Origin: Schistosoma haematobium
Taxonomy: Eukaryota; Platyhelminthes; Trematoda; Strigeidida; Schistosomatidae
Assembly: GCF_000699445.3 (NCBI RefSeq)
Contig: NC_067195.1
Coordinates: forward strand, 84,640,569 to 84,704,568
Direction of reading: 5' to 3'
DNA: 64,000 bases
Positions within the stretch are counted from its first letter, which is position 1. Each line of letters starts with the position of its first letter. This document shows, piece by piece, positions 35,738-47,999 of this stretch. The translations under genes were made by a program, and so were the position numbers. Under the pieces are notes generated by a model, which made no database searches, was not told the DNA's origin, and saw nothing but the letters and a program-made list of their open reading frames with translations.

Positions 35738-36230
35738 TCAGAAAAGGTTTTGTGGATATTATAGTAATTTTAATGGTTGAAATCATGAGTCAGTTGAAGC
35801 TAGACCACTATGGAAAACCTGGAAGCACTGGACGGCCATTTTGTCCTGTTGTGGGACTCCTCAGCAGTGCGCATACACGATCCCGTCTCGCAAGACTCGA
35901 ACTGACTCATGATCTCAACTATTGAAATTACTATAATATCCACAAAACCCCTTCTGATATTAATAAACATATACTCACTAGTGACTGGCTTCAAGAAGTA
36001 TATCCTAGAGTTCTAGTGAGAAGTAGTGACCAGTGGAGTTCAACCAGGTCTCTTGTGAAATAGTAACTCACTGATGACAATGGTGAATGTATCGCTCAAT
36101 TTCGTGAATTAGTTGAAGTTAAACATTAACATCGTTGAATGCAGGCCAGTTCAGTGGTCTAGTGTTTAAGCGCTCGCGCTTCAGACTGATAGGTCCTGGG
36201 TTCGAATCCTGCGAGGCGGGATCTTGTTTA
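35738..36230. mobile_element. Palindromic hammerhead SINE joined to a long-form unit
   Basis: 35738-35963 is a complete inverted unit with matching ends (ATATCAGAAAAGG and CCCCTTCTGATAT). It continues into the family body and a plus-strand tRNA-like head with TGGTCTAGTG (36155) and a perfect B box GGTTCGAATCC (36199-36209), and stops just before the expected hammerhead. Confidence 0.7.
35825..35870 (-). ncRNA. Hammerhead ribozyme motif, one core change
   Basis: Stem I is perfect (GCACTG/CAGTGC) and CTGAGGA, stem II GTCC/GGAC and the GTC site are intact, but G12 of GAA is A. One reversion from consensus, so inactive or very slow. Confidence 0.55.
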
Positions 36231-36784
36231 ATTATTTAAACGAAATCTTTTTTTATATAAACATGATGAGTCATTTATAACTAACAATATGAAATTTTTA
36301 ACCAATCCCATTTCATTTATTCATTGTAGAATGAACATATGTTTACATGTCATTATTGAAATGAATAAAGCTTAGAAATAAGATTGTGTTTTATATAGAA
36401 CATATTGTATAAATTATATGAATAGTTATATGTTTCATGTGAGTAAACAAACATAAATTTGACTGCTTTATTATTTTTTTTCTTTTTGATTAATAAAAAA
36501 TAAGAAAAAAAGAATAAAAACACAATACAAAATAATTAATGACTTATTAATTAGTATTAAAGTAAACGAATTGAATAAATATGGCAATCACTAACATGGA
36601 TACAACATGTTTATATTTTTTTAAAACTTGTTTAGAAAAATTAATCCAGGAATATTTGTATTATTGAATTTGGCATACTTCAAAATTACTACAACATTTC
36701 TATTATGAGTTGGTGTATGAAATTAGAATTATTTAGATTATTATAAGCAAGTGAAATATCACACTAACAATAGTAATAATAATG

Positions 36785-36825
<41 letters not shown>
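36785..36825. repeat. (AAT)n microsatellite
   Basis: About 40 bp of AAT units. Confidence 0.9.
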
Positions 36826-36827
<2 letters not shown>

Positions 36828-37697
36828 ATGCTTTGAAGAGATGAATGATTAATGTATGTAGCTGTTCAACACGTGATAGAAAAAATAACAAGATATATCA
36901 CTGCCATAAATGACCTTTCAACAAGTGGAAACCTGTTTAGCTCTAACGTTAACAATAATGAAAACAATAATAATACCCAGTGTAATAATGATGATACTAT
37001 TAACAGTTCCTATAAACTATAGTTCTCTATGATCACGTGGTTCGATCAAGTAAACAGAATCATATATATTCTATTGCGTTGTACAGTAACTTATTTTTCT
37101 TCTCATGAATCTCCTGCATATATATATGAAAAATTAACATGTTAAAACTTGATGATTACTTATTAAGTATCATTTAATTTACTTTGAATTTGCATCAATC
37201 ATAAGATTAATATGAACAAAAAAAGAACATGGAAAAACAGACAGTTCGCAGTTAATCAAATAGTCGATAAGGAGTGTATGCTTTGATTTACATATATATA
37301 AAGCCGATTTACTACATTTATTAATATGCATAGTAAGTGAGAAAATTACTGAACTAAAAGGCAAAACGAAACCAAAACAACACAGATAGCAATAGGTTAT
37401 ATATATGAAATGCACGACATACTATTAAATGTCATGATAAGGAATGGATATATCTGTCATGTCACCTTAAGTCTTTAAATCTGTATTACGACAATAATGT
37501 AGACTCTACCGAATAGTAATTCTGGGTTGATAAGCCATATCTAGGTAACACTTAGACCAATTTAGGTCAGCTGATATTTACGCATATAGTTATGTTTCCT
37601 TGTCGACACGAAAAATACAAAATACCCATGAACGATATAATTACTGCATATAATTTTACATTGATTCAACTACGAATAAAGAAAATAGTCGACTCAC

Positions 37698-38102
37698 TTT
37701 GAGACTGACAAATTCGCTCCGAAACAGAGGACTCCTCACTATTAAAGTATGTGTCAGACATTGGATGATTATGGTGATAACAATCTGAAAACATTTTAAA
37801 ATCTTCAAAGTATTTGTTCGATTGTGATAGATTATCAGGAATCTTATTTTTATCTCGTGAGGCTGAATGAAGGATACTTGCAACTTGAGATAAGCATCCA
37901 CCAAGCTTTTGAAACTTAGATAGTAGCAAGCAAAATATTCTTCGAGGTGTCATTAAACTTGATTGTGATACAGTTGAATCATCATCATAGTATTCAAATC
38001 GTGAGAGTGTTTCATTTATTTCATGGATTTCCTTTGAAGTAAAACCAAGTAACTCTGCAAAACGATGCCATCTGAATGGTGAATGGAAGTATCCGTACAG
38101 TA
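37698..38102 (-). CDS. Death-domain exon
   Basis: The acceptor is CACATAG (AG at 38104-38103) after a T-rich tract; the donor is AAA|GTGAGT at 37698/37697. The 405-nt exon encodes a death-domain pattern: RWHRFAELLGFTSKEIHEIN (Trp, then LA..LG and helix 3) and, after an acidic insert (DDDS), FCLLLSKFQKLGGCLSQVA (helices 5 and 6). Death domains mediate homotypic interaction in cytoplasmic signalling, for example in UNC5, ankyrin, TNF-receptor and PIDD-type proteins. The insert between helices 3 and 5 is longer than usual. It starts with two and ends with one base of split codons, matching both neighbours. Residues after the domain are polar and low complexity. The family of the full protein is unresolved. 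Confidence 0.8.
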
Positions 38103-38218
38103 CTATGTGACATCCAAAGAGAAATTAAAGAATAGTTTTATTCTCAGGACTTGTAGTAGTAAGATTTACGTACAATTTAAAGATAATTTATAACAATTGT
38201 TGATATCAATTAAAGAAG

Positions 38219-38221
<3 letters not shown>

Positions 38222-38291
<70 letters not shown>
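38222..38291. repeat. (TA)n microsatellite in intron
   Basis: 70 bp of TA repeat about 120 bp upstream (in gene direction) of the death-domain exon. Confidence 0.95.
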
Positions 38292-38295
<4 letters not shown>

Positions 38296-38883
38296 AGAAT
38301 CAAATTGTAACACCTCTATAAACTAACAACAGACGACAAATACACAAAGCATAATCTGACTGCATAATAAAACTATTGAAATCACGAATCGGTAACTCAA
38401 AAATTGTACTGGTAGGTTGATTGTTTAGTGTTTAACACATAAAACTGAAGAACAAATATCTAAAAGAATACTTAAACACGTCTCAAGAAATCTGTGATCA
38501 GAAAACAGTGATATTGTATTGTATGTTGTTTGCTTGTAATTATGTATTGTTTCTAGTTTTGTTTGAATCATCACCGACATTCTCTGTTACCACTTATTAT
38601 TTTTCATGAAAAAACGAACAATTAAATCAAATGCGATTGTTTTGGAGCATACACCTGATTCAGTTTGAATAAATGTGTTTTCAGATCATTTTTTAAAATG
38701 CTAACATTGAGTAAAGAATAGTTGGAAATGGTAAAATAATAGACAGTTCTTCCCTTGTTTTTTTTTCAATATTTGCAACCAAAACCTGCAAACTATCGTA
38801 AAGCTTTTACTGTAATCCTAAATCATGACGAAATAACTATCAATTAAAGTATTCTTATTTTTAATTTGCGAGTAATAACTTAC

Positions 38884-38950
38884 ATGCCAGGTCATAGAGG
38901 CTTTCTACAGTCCACAAACTTCCTCTTTTTAAAAAAGAGCGTTCAAAATT
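38884..38950 (-). CDS. Short exon before the death domain
   Basis: This 67-nt exon was found from splice sites and phase and is too short to stand out as a frame. The acceptor is TTCAAAGCAG (AG at 38952-38951) and the donor GCAT|GTAAGT. It encodes NFERSFLKRGSLWTVESLYDLA plus one base. Read into the next exon this gives ESLYDLALLYGYFHSPF without a break, leading into the death domain. Phase 0 at the start fits the donor at 40155. Confidence 0.7.
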
Positions 38951-40154
38951 CTGCTTTGAAGAAAAATACAAGTGAAATAGTGGAAAAATGGTAAGCATAT
39001 CAGTAAGAAACCATTTGAAAATGTACATTCTTATTAAGTATTCATCAGTTCATCTCATAAAGCCAGTGAACATATGCAAATTACTAAATAGCCAAACTAC
39101 AGTAAAAATAGGGGCTAGCTGTTTGTTCAATGTGGGCTGAGCCTTTATATTTTATGTCATACGAACTCAGATTTTTTTGCTGTCAACAAATGGTTTCAAC
39201 ACAATTCAGCGCCAGCTATGATAGCAAGTTTTGCTCATTAAGTATATTTAGTTGAGCCATAGACTAGAAACCAAACTACGTAGCTCCTGAGTCTTTAAAT
39301 ACTGGCTTCCAAACAGATTATTTAGTCCTAATGATATGTACAGATGAGATAAATTCATTTAAACACATGTTTATTTTTATCTCCTTGTTATAAAGTAAAA
39401 ACGATTTACAAGCACAGTCGGCTTAAAGGCACGTATGTGTAAGGGTATAATGCATAACACAGTGCTACAGGTAGTCAGTCAATCATTTAACCATCACTGA
39501 CGTAAATTATGGCACGGATACGTGTTGGCTCAAGTTGCCATATCAGGCTACTATGACAAGATAAAATAACCGAATTTGGTGGTGAAAGTAATCAAAACTA
39601 CGTGGCAAAAATATAATTGAAAAATAGTGGGGATCAAGAACTAAGTTCAAAAAGATAGAGTGGAATGGTATATATTAAGTAATGCAAGAATTCAAGATCT
39701 GGATGGAGATATGGATTGAATGGACCTGGAATATTTTAAATGATTTTAAACCACATTACCCTGTCTTCAGTCACTGTTCGTGGTCACCATGCAGACTAGC
39801 CAGGTGATACTTATGTGCCAGCATGGTTAAAACTAACAGTCAGTGATTTTATGAACTAACGCTACACTGCAAACACTTCTCACCACTTTCCTCACCAGAA
39901 AACACCTCTCGTCTAGGCGGGTGGTGACTGGCGAAACGTAGCGTATGTTCCAACTACCCCAGCAATGAATATTGATATTCATGGAATATGAAGAAAAAGG
40001 TCCATAGGCTATGAATGCAAGTAACTGAAGTAATAATTAACTATCCGTAGGGAGAATAGAGATTTTTAAGTATCCACAGGTATTAGGATGAAACCTGTTC
40101 AGAACAAATGTAACTCTATCTAATATACAAAGATTACAAGAGTAATAATCTTAC
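38951..40154 (-). other. Intron of death-domain gene with unclassified repeat
   Basis: Contains the repeat at 39470-39600 and a GC-richer segment at 39760-39960 with TAGGCGGGTGGTGACTGG that looks like an old transposable element. No exon was recognised. Confidence 0.45.
39470..39605 (+). repeat. Dispersed repeat X (copy 1)
   Basis: GGCTCAAGTTGCCATATC and the following ACTATGACAAGATAAAATAAC align with 60050-60090 (GGTCCAAGTTACCACACC ... ACAACAAGATGAACACC); a third copy is at 54838-54945. Unclassified, probably an untranslated end of a retrotransposon. Confidence 0.4.
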
Positions 40155-40427
40155 CAGATCCAGTTTGATTTCAAAAATTGTTTGGAAGATAGAGTTACTG
40201 GCATATTTCCCAATAATAAGTTTTCCAAAAGGTGAGTTGTTTATTTCTGCCATTTGCAGCATTTGGCATTTTATTGTTTTAGCTACCGACTGATCATCTT
40301 CGGGTACCTCAATGTGATGGAGTTTTGTCTCTCCTAAATGAGCTTCTACACGTAAATAGTCTGATTCCAGTACCACTGTCATTTTTTCCCCTGGATTAAC
40401 TGTACAAATAAACTCAGCTTCTCCAAT
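40155..40427 (-). CDS. Upstream exon of death-domain gene (beta-rich segment)
   Basis: The acceptor is ACCTTTCAG (AG at 40429-40428) and the donor CTG|GTAAGA (40155/40154); 273 nt, 91 residues, phase 0 at both ends. Alternating hydrophobic stretches (AEFICTVNP, KMTVVLESDYLRVEAHLG, KLHHIEVPEDD) suggest a beta-rich fold. In UNC5 and ankyrin-type proteins a UPA domain precedes the death domain, and a similar role is possible here, but no signature was confirmed. Exons further upstream (higher coordinates) must exist and were not found. Confidence 0.7.
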
Positions 40428-42715
40428 CTGAAAGGTATTCGTCAACAAAAACAAAATGCTTACAAAAAGACATAGACTTCAAATCAGATTTCAAAGTCAG
40501 TATATTGTTGAATGCTGATTATCTTACTTTTGACCATTAAGGCAAAACAGTTTATGTCTGTGAGCTTATTTTGAGGAAACACAAAATATTTTTAGACTAT
40601 AGCCACGCTGATATGCATTGTTTAGTTTGTAAGAGAAATTGAGTTATTGCTCTTTCAAATTCATATTTTATTGCCACGTTGCAGGTTTTTAAAGATGTTA
40701 AAAAACACGGTTGATTACATAAAGTTTTACTCAAACTAAATTAGTTTTGTCACAAATAAAATGTCTGAGCGAATAGTGGATATCAGGAACAAAAGGAAGG
40801 TGATTTAAGGTCATTCATATGTCTTACAGACTTTATAAGTCATGGTAAAATCAAACGAAAAGGATATTTCACAAGGTTTTACAGGATACTTTTAAGCATT
40901 ACTGAAGTGAATATTTTATTTTCAGACCAACCATGCAAAGCAACAAGATCCTTACATTTTGATGCCGGAATCAGTAAATAGTACCCTACAAAACTTGTTT
41001 TTTGATAGAATTGAACAAAAACAGGTAAAAGCGTTCTACAAAATAGAGTAAATTCATTTTATTTTGATGACAACCATCAAGTGAAAACTATTTAAATTTT
41101 CATATTTCAATACAATCACTCGTGAACAATTAAAAGTTTTGAGTTAGTGAAGTTAAAGTGGGGATAAATATCACCGAAGTTTTATTACTAGAATCAATAA
41201 CTTCGTTGATTTTATTTGATTTTAGGGATTAGGTTATGATTATTTCTAGAACTAATAAGAGAAACAACGAATAATACAAAACATAACTAATACTAATGCA
41301 TTTTTGTGTTGAAAAGACAAATCGGTACTCATCAAAAGTAACGGCATTCAACACCGGACTTTGTACCCTCTTCCTTATTATGATTTTTGGTTTCGTTTAG
41401 AATCTTGTTTTAAATTTTTCACTCAAAGCAAATTCCATGTGAAATGGTCAAAGACAAAAAGTAAAGCGTGTGACACTAAATAACTTTTTATCTCACGGAA
41501 TACGAGTATCTCTGTTTAAAACGTTTATTTAAACTAAATAAATCTTATCCCATGATGAAAAAAATGAATTAGAATAATAACAATGAAGTTGGATAACAAG
41601 GCCATTCCAAATGTAACTTTTCAACCATTATAAATCACATAAAATTACAGTTAAAGCTTTTATAACAATCTATACATGATACAAAATAATAAATAAGATT
41701 ATTTGACAAACTGACTTTTTAAAAACCATCTACAATTTTTAAGTAATCAGGATGGTATAAGCTCACCAAAACTTAATTACTTTACTTCATGAACAGCATC
41801 AAATATGTATTGTGATTGGTTCGGAGTGAAGGGTATGAATGAATTCTGTAAATCTGGACACTACTAGCCATCGCTTATCTGTTGAGTTGCAAGTGAGTCA
41901 CCTCACAATAACATTTATCTTTAAGCTGTTCACATAAATATGAGCTTTATCGGCCATAATTTGAGAGCGAAAGCTTGTGTGAGTTTGCATAATATTATCA
42001 AATTCTAGCAAAATATTTCTGTAGCATGTTAAGTACTTCATACGCTCAAGATAAACGTTATCAAAAAAGTCTTGCAGGGGCTAGTGGAACGTCACTGAAT
42101 GTCGAACAATCTACCAACCTTCGTCACGGACAAAGACAAGCAACACGCATCAACGAATCGGATCTTACGGATAAGCGCGTACGACAATGGTCACATTATG
42201 TTTCTTGTATCTGTTCTTACCAATGCTTTTCTGCAATACAGTATGTTTGTACTATACAGTCATCAAAGTGGTCACAGTGCCTGTGTTTAACTAAAGGGTG
42301 ACCCACTTTAGGTGGTAACCGCAAGGTTTGACTTCAAGGTAGGCTAGGATATCACACCGCTTCTGCCCAATTTGAATAGGCCCACGATCATCCACACAGA
42401 TTGCTTACTTTGGTGATCTACTGTCTTCAACATAATCATACGCTAACACAAAAAGAGTGAGATCCATGAGGCTGATTGATCCATCAGTAAAGCACTGAAA
42501 GTTGACTGTTAGTGATGAAAGTTAAACGATTTTTATCCGCACTTTCAGCCAATTTAAACTTAGATGTTTTTCCCACAGGTCGATGATGTTCTTCTATAGA
42601 ATATACCAGTTTAGGTCGTTTGAAAATCATCATGAGAAATACTCGCAAAACCCTTGTAAATGTGCAGCAAACCTTACTGTAATCTTTATTTTGGCTCTTT
42701 TAATTGTTCACCAGA

Positions 42716-42762
<47 letters not shown>

Positions 42763-43435
42763 TGCGTCATATCAAAATCCTTTTTAGTAATACAATTTTT
42801 CCAATAAATCTTTATCACAGAGTAAAAGACTTTGTGCAGACAAATTTAACAGCATCAGAAATTAAATTATTGTAACATTGTTTTTAGTTACCTTTCGCCA
42901 TATACCGAGTAAGCTCAGTGGAACCGAAGTATTCTGAACACATATGCAAAGGAAACATTTGCCATCTCCACTCGAAAGTCTCAAATAGACAGTGAATCTC
43001 ATATTTCTGCTATTTTTAAAGCTTGTGTTTAATTAACGGCAATACAAATAATAGTATCACAAAGTTTGATAACATGTTTAATATCCAGTTGAATTATAAT
43101 AATGATGCCACTATGAGTACTGAATTACCAATGAGATAAACAGAACATTCGTCGTCGACCGGCGCTTTCTCTATGGCAGTGTCTTGAATGATTATTTGAT
43201 TGCAAACTTTAATTTGGATTCAGACACCGTCTGGACTACTATGACAAGCGATACAATGTATACTAATCATATGCGTGCGTTTTTTAGAATCTCTTGTACC
43301 TGATACGGTTAAACAAATTTATATTGGACGTAAAATTGGGTTCATCTAACGAGTTCTTATATGTTAGCTAGCAGATCGAAGTGCACAGCCTTGCTTCTTA
43401 TTGTTCTCTAGATTTTTACATCTGTAAACGGTAAT
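40428..43435. other. Non-coding stretch with old repeats and a (TA)n tract
   Basis: Upstream exons of the death-domain gene may lie here, but none could be supported. 42040-42480 is less AT-rich and looks like a decayed transposable element; (TA)n at 42718-42759. Confidence 0.4.
42718..42759. repeat. (TA)n microsatellite
   Basis: About 42 bp of TA repeat. Confidence 0.95.
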
Positions 43436-43439
43436 GTCG

Positions 43440-43790
43440 AAGACCTAAGTAGTCATGTCGTTCGCCGACATTAACAAGATAAATGGGGGACCCGCAATGG
43501 TGCCACGGGGTACACCGCCCTTGACCGGCTCCCATTCGGAAGGCGTCCTGCTTACCATGGCATTTTGTCTTTTACCACGGAGGGGGTTTCTTATTCATTC
43601 TTGTAAGCACCTTTCATCCCTAAATTTAGGAGCCCCTTCATAAGACCTAAGTAAGAAACCTTATCAAATGCTTTTCTAAGATCTATGAATAGCACACCAA
43701 AAGATAAACCGTTATCTCGTGAAGTTGTCCCGTCCTCTATCGGTTCATGCACAAATTCTTATTACAAACTCGTGCTGCTCAGGAGTGGGC
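43440..43790 (-). pseudogene. RT palm region of the CR1/Jockey-type element
   Basis: Minus strand translation gives FGVLFIDLRKAFDKVSY (box A, FxDxxKAFD), then after a frame change GGVPRGTIAGPPF (box B) and LLMSANDM (a degraded YxDD box). Stops and frameshifts separate them. It is inactive. Confidence 0.65.
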
Positions 43791-44163
43791 GCACTTCGTG
43801 TCCCTGCCTGGAGGTGTAGTGGCATTGGACCATGACCACACAATCCTCAAAGCTGAACACAAGACTACTCAGAAAATAGATACTCAATATTTAACGCAGA
43901 GAAATACCTAACGATGGAGAAGGCGTGAATAAGGAGTTGAATGGACCGGAGTTGATCGAGTGGCATGGCTCGGCCATGCAGGCGTGGTCTCTGCTGAATG
44001 TTATCTTATATCTTCTATTCATATTAAATATATTGTTCTTTCTCTAGCCTAACCTTGTTCTACATTATGTATTGGTAATTGATACGATCCAGTGAGTTGG
44101 TGTAGTCGATGGTGTGACTTCCACGTAAGATCTTATAGATTAGGCAGTTATATCATGACAAAT

Positions 44164-44590
44164 CTACAAATTTAGGATTAGGTCTATTATTTGAGCAGTA
44201 CTAATATCATAGCAGACCATAATTCTACAGAGGTATTGGTGATCCACTGCTACTAGACACGGAAGCCCGTTAAGGTAAAGTCTCTTCTTTTCTGTCCACA
44301 ACCATTTGAACATACTGTATGGTTTAATGTAACCTAGTAATTTAATCCGATTTACATCTTCAAGTAACGTAACTACAATAGTGGTTAGACTGTGAGGCCG
44401 GTTGTTAGACACGATCTATCTCTGTCTACATTTAAATATAGAAATAACTATGGCATTTCTCCAATTCCTGGGAACAACATTGTGAGTAGTCCTGAAATAA
44501 AATCTGTGAGAGTTTATAGCCGTCGTGGACGCAACCCACCAGGACCCAATGTCTTATCAGGCCAGAGGTTGGCAATTAGTTGAAGAGCTT
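44164..44590 (-). pseudogene. RT fingers region of the CR1/Jockey-type element
   Basis: The minus strand reads LWPDKTLGPGGLRPR, the KAxGPDGL-type motif that opens reverse transcriptase. It then continues with frame changes to SNNRPHSLTTIVVTLLEDV, the NxRPISLT motif. A 248-nt frame stays open at the end. Confidence 0.6.
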
Positions 44591-45199
44591 CGTCAGTTAT
44601 ATAATAGTGATATTATATTCTAGACAGAACAGACACATGCCATTTTTCAGGCATGATTAATAATTTTGAACATTGGTTTACGGGTAAGATCCGGAAAACA
44701 TGACGGCGGAAAAAAAGAACCTAATTACCAGGAGTGGATTCGGATATAAACTCTTAACAACGCTAAATGGTTTATAGTGGAACAAACAAAAGTATGGTAA
44801 ATTAGTAGATAAAACTCATACTAGCTTCAATAACTAGGCTAAAATGTGGTTAAACAGTCTTCAGATAAGAGAATATAGTGACAAAGAACAATGTGTTGTA
44901 ACGTGTAACAAGGTGGAACGGGTTCATTTGGAGGAGGTAATGACGAAGTTAGAACCTAGTAGTTTGTTCAATGGAATCAAAGGTGCATCAGGGGAGAGTA
45001 AAGTGTTCAGAAACGCCAATAAAAGAGTAGTAATGTAACAGTTAACTTGACGCTGATGGTTTTGTTTGCCAACCTAACCGGTTGAAGGTTTACAGGCCCA
45101 TAGATGCTAGGCCACTGGCAGTAGTAGAAAAAATGCTAGGTTCTCTTGGCAGTGCTTTAGAATAGTAATGAGCAGTCTTTGTGGCCAACTATAGTTGAG

Positions 45200-45460
45200 T
45201 AGTGTAGATCACCAACGTAGATGAACTATGTCGAAATGATTGGAGGCCTACTCCAGTTAGACGGGAATGATGTAACGAACCAGCTAACGTCGAAGACACG
45301 CCTCGTGGCCAGCACCATACATGGACTACCCGATTGCCGTATCAAGGTACCATAGATGCTTTGAATAATGTACAACATAGAGGAAGTTATTACAGAAATA
45401 TATTAGTTAAAGTAGATACAAGCGAAGGTAAGACCACCGCTGCATCGGCCAGTCCATGGC
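45200..45460. repeat. Dispersed repeat Y (copy 1)
   Basis: CAGCTAACGTC, then TATCAAGGTACCATAG and GTACAACATAGAGG align with 48030-48150 (CAGCTAACATCC, ATCCAGGTACCGTGG, GTGCAACACAAACGG). Unclassified. Confidence 0.4.
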
Positions 45461-45722
45461 GTACGATTAACTGATGCGCGTTGGCTGTCCTTGACCTTGA
45501 CAAGTATCGATGTTTGTTCGATAATCAATGATCCAACTGCAGAATGATTTGACTAGGGCTCAGTTGAATTTCACTGGCCCTATGGTAGTATATATAATCC
45601 AGTGAGTTGTCTGTCTACTTCAAGTAAAAATTAAGAAGGGACATACAGTTAGGGAGACACATTTCATAAAACTTCAAAGAAGAAAAAGGGGAACGAAACT
45701 AAGAGTTTGATATTATTTAGAC

Positions 45723-45926
45723 ATGTTTAGAGAATGGTATGCATCTTTGGTTAACCACCTTTATGTGACGAAAATCATATCGGTAATTGGTTCATCTATC
45801 ATCAAGTCTAACTCAGAGGTTTTATTTCTAAAACTGCAAGCGTTTGTGTGGCACATAATAATGGTATTTTTGGATTCACTCGTTCTACTCATTCAGGTCT
45901 CTGAAGCATTGAGTTCAAGGGCCTGA
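45723..45926 (-). pseudogene. Endonuclease N-terminus of the CR1/Jockey-type element
   Basis: The minus frame reads MCHTNACSFRNKTSELDLM then MIFVT-stop-RWLTKDA. This fits the APE-type start in which an Asn-Ala-Arg-Ser-like motif is followed about 30 residues later by TETWL; the catalytic Glu codon is a stop here. Confidence 0.55.
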
Positions 45927-46195
45927 TTATTTAAAAACCCTGGATCTAAAGATGCCACATGAATTTGAAATTTGACAACACCTTTACTCGTAACACATTT
46001 TTATCAAATGATAACAACCTATTCAAATCAGAAACCGTAGATGAAGTGATTCGAAGATATATTTGGAAGGCTTTCAATATGTGGGAATCATTCGGTCTAA
46101 GCTGGCTGACAGTTACAAGGGATGCGTAGCACGGCGTACCCGCTCGTGATCTGATGCGAATATGCGGCCGAACGTCTTCAACCAGGGGTATCCAG

Positions 46196-46510
46196 TTAAA
46201 TTAATAAGAACAGCATTAATTTTGAAGGCTTATAGAAATATTTTTTCAGGGATTTATTTACCGTTACAAATCTAAGGGTTTGCTTCGCCATTTGGCTCTC
46301 CATATTCAACTCAGTGAGAGCTTCTTTCATATTGTCAATTGGCCAATCTGGCTGTAGACGAATGTTCGAATTACGAGTCTTGTATTCTTTGTTTGGTATT
46401 AACTCACTTCTCAGGTAATTTCTCAGTACTAACTTGAAGATTCTTTTTAGTTCGGTCATGCCTCCAATCCACCGACCAAGTCTCATATCAATCTGTTATA
46501 TTGAGGTTTT
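46196..46510 (-). CDS. Unassigned open frame, possible exon or transposon remnant
   Basis: This 96-codon minus frame starts near an ATG at 46486. It follows an acceptor-like ATAACAG and has a donor-like ACG|GTAAAT inside at about 46253. It includes LRNYLRSELIPNKEYKTRN and MKEALTELNMESQMAKQ. No family was recognised. It lies among decayed retrotransposons on the strand of the death-domain gene, so it could be one of that gene's missing exons or a transposon piece; neither can be shown. Confidence 0.2.
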
Positions 46511-47999
46511 TCTCCTACGCTCACCATTCAAACCCATGTTTCTAATTTTATGCTGGGTTAGCTATTCTACTAAGACAGCCTATAACATGCTAACTCGGAC
46601 ATTTACATTAAGACTGTGTGGCAGGCATCGGATGGAAAAATATCAGATGGTAAAAGACAGTTATTAGTTTTCTTAACACTGTACTCGCTATATACACTTT
46701 CTGTCCTAATAAACAGCCTTCCTTATTCCAACTCTGACTTCCCTTCCTTCATTTGAACTTACTCCATCCTGGTAAATATCACAAACCACCGTTCTATATT
46801 ACTGCATTCTCTCATCTGGAGACTCTGATCACATTTGACTTTAGCCACAAGAGCTAGTATGAATTTAATCTAATAATATATCTGTCTGTTCCACTACAAA
46901 ATGTTAAGTATTGTTTATCGTTCATATCTAAGAGCCTTGCTGCTCCTCGGTTTTTTTTTCAGAATCTTGCTCTGGGGGAACAGATATGTAACTTCTGACG
47001 TGTGGAACAGACCAGACGTAAGTGTTTTCCCTAGGTCCTAGTCCACACCAATCGCTCTACAAGTCTACTTTAAAACAAATATAAACTTAAAAAGTTGCAT
47101 TGCATAAATACTTAGCACGACCAAAATCCTAACAAATTCGTGCCGAGATTAGATCTGGTGTGTAACGCATATGCGATGCCACTTTGGAAAATATTTTGAA
47201 GACTAATCAGTATATCTAAAGGGATGAACTGATATTCACTTTTATAGATTATATTTATGTAACAACCCTGCTTGGAATGCATACTGCGAACCGATAAATA
47301 TTGTAATTTGTAGATGTACATGCCCCTGCAGAAATATATTACTATATTATATCATATACATTTTAGTTATATGTACTTCACTAACCTCTTCTGGCATCAC
47401 ATTTCTGATGAAGGATTCCAATAACTGCTGACCATGTTAATGCAATTTACCAGAGTCATTTTCCTTTGACCTTTCTGAATTACATAAAATTAGGCTACGA
47501 ATGAATTTAACTTTTTTGAATGCTGTGTTTACGGCTCTTGATTATGTTGCCATTTCCTGTGTATTAACTACTGAGAATTTTCTTTAGTCGTTTTTAGATC
47601 AAAGGTGACGGATTGTAGCAAACTACTCACAATAATGTTCGCTGAAATCAAGCTTTTTCTAGTTGCGCTACGGCTAAAAGATGTTTCCCTTTGAGACCTT
47701 GGTGGTGTAATCTGTCAATCGACATGAGAATCTATCAAAGACTTGTCAACCAAACGGCCTTACTGTAACATCGAATCATACGAAACAAATAGAAGTTGTA
47801 TGTGGTGGGATTTAAAGGCGTATATACCTAGTGGAACCACTTTTTGCACTAATCACACTGCATTCCTTCCTCCACAGGAAAAAACCAAATTGACTGATCA
47901 CATTTATAGGTACGGCCGATAATTGCAAACAGATCGAAGGTGATAGAAAATCGACAAAAACGCAATGCTGATTCTCAACGCAGATGATCTGCGTTGAAT

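Larger units (their letters stand above)
32620..37697 (-). other. Intron of death-domain gene, filled with repeats
   Basis: This 5.1-kb intron contains a GGTGGTTGG-family fragment, two hammerhead SINE copies and an (AAT)n tract, listed separately. The rest is AT-rich with no other exon recognised. Confidence 0.6.
43440..45926 (-). mobile_element. Decayed CR1/Jockey-type non-LTR retrotransposon
   Basis: Read on minus, an endonuclease start (45926-45723), an RT fingers segment (44590-44164) and an RT palm segment (43790-43440) lie in the right order. Non-matching sequence separates them, including a likely insertion at 43800-44140. The element has many stops and frameshifts. It differs from the RTE family in its motifs. 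Confidence 0.6.

Noticed and set aside
36150..36215. Possible tRNA gene with perfect B box
   Set aside because: Same reason: it is the head of a dispersed hammerhead SINE, flanked by family sequence.
39890..39950. A second hammerhead type suggested by GGCGAAACG
   Set aside because: No CTGANGA core or matching stems could be placed around it.
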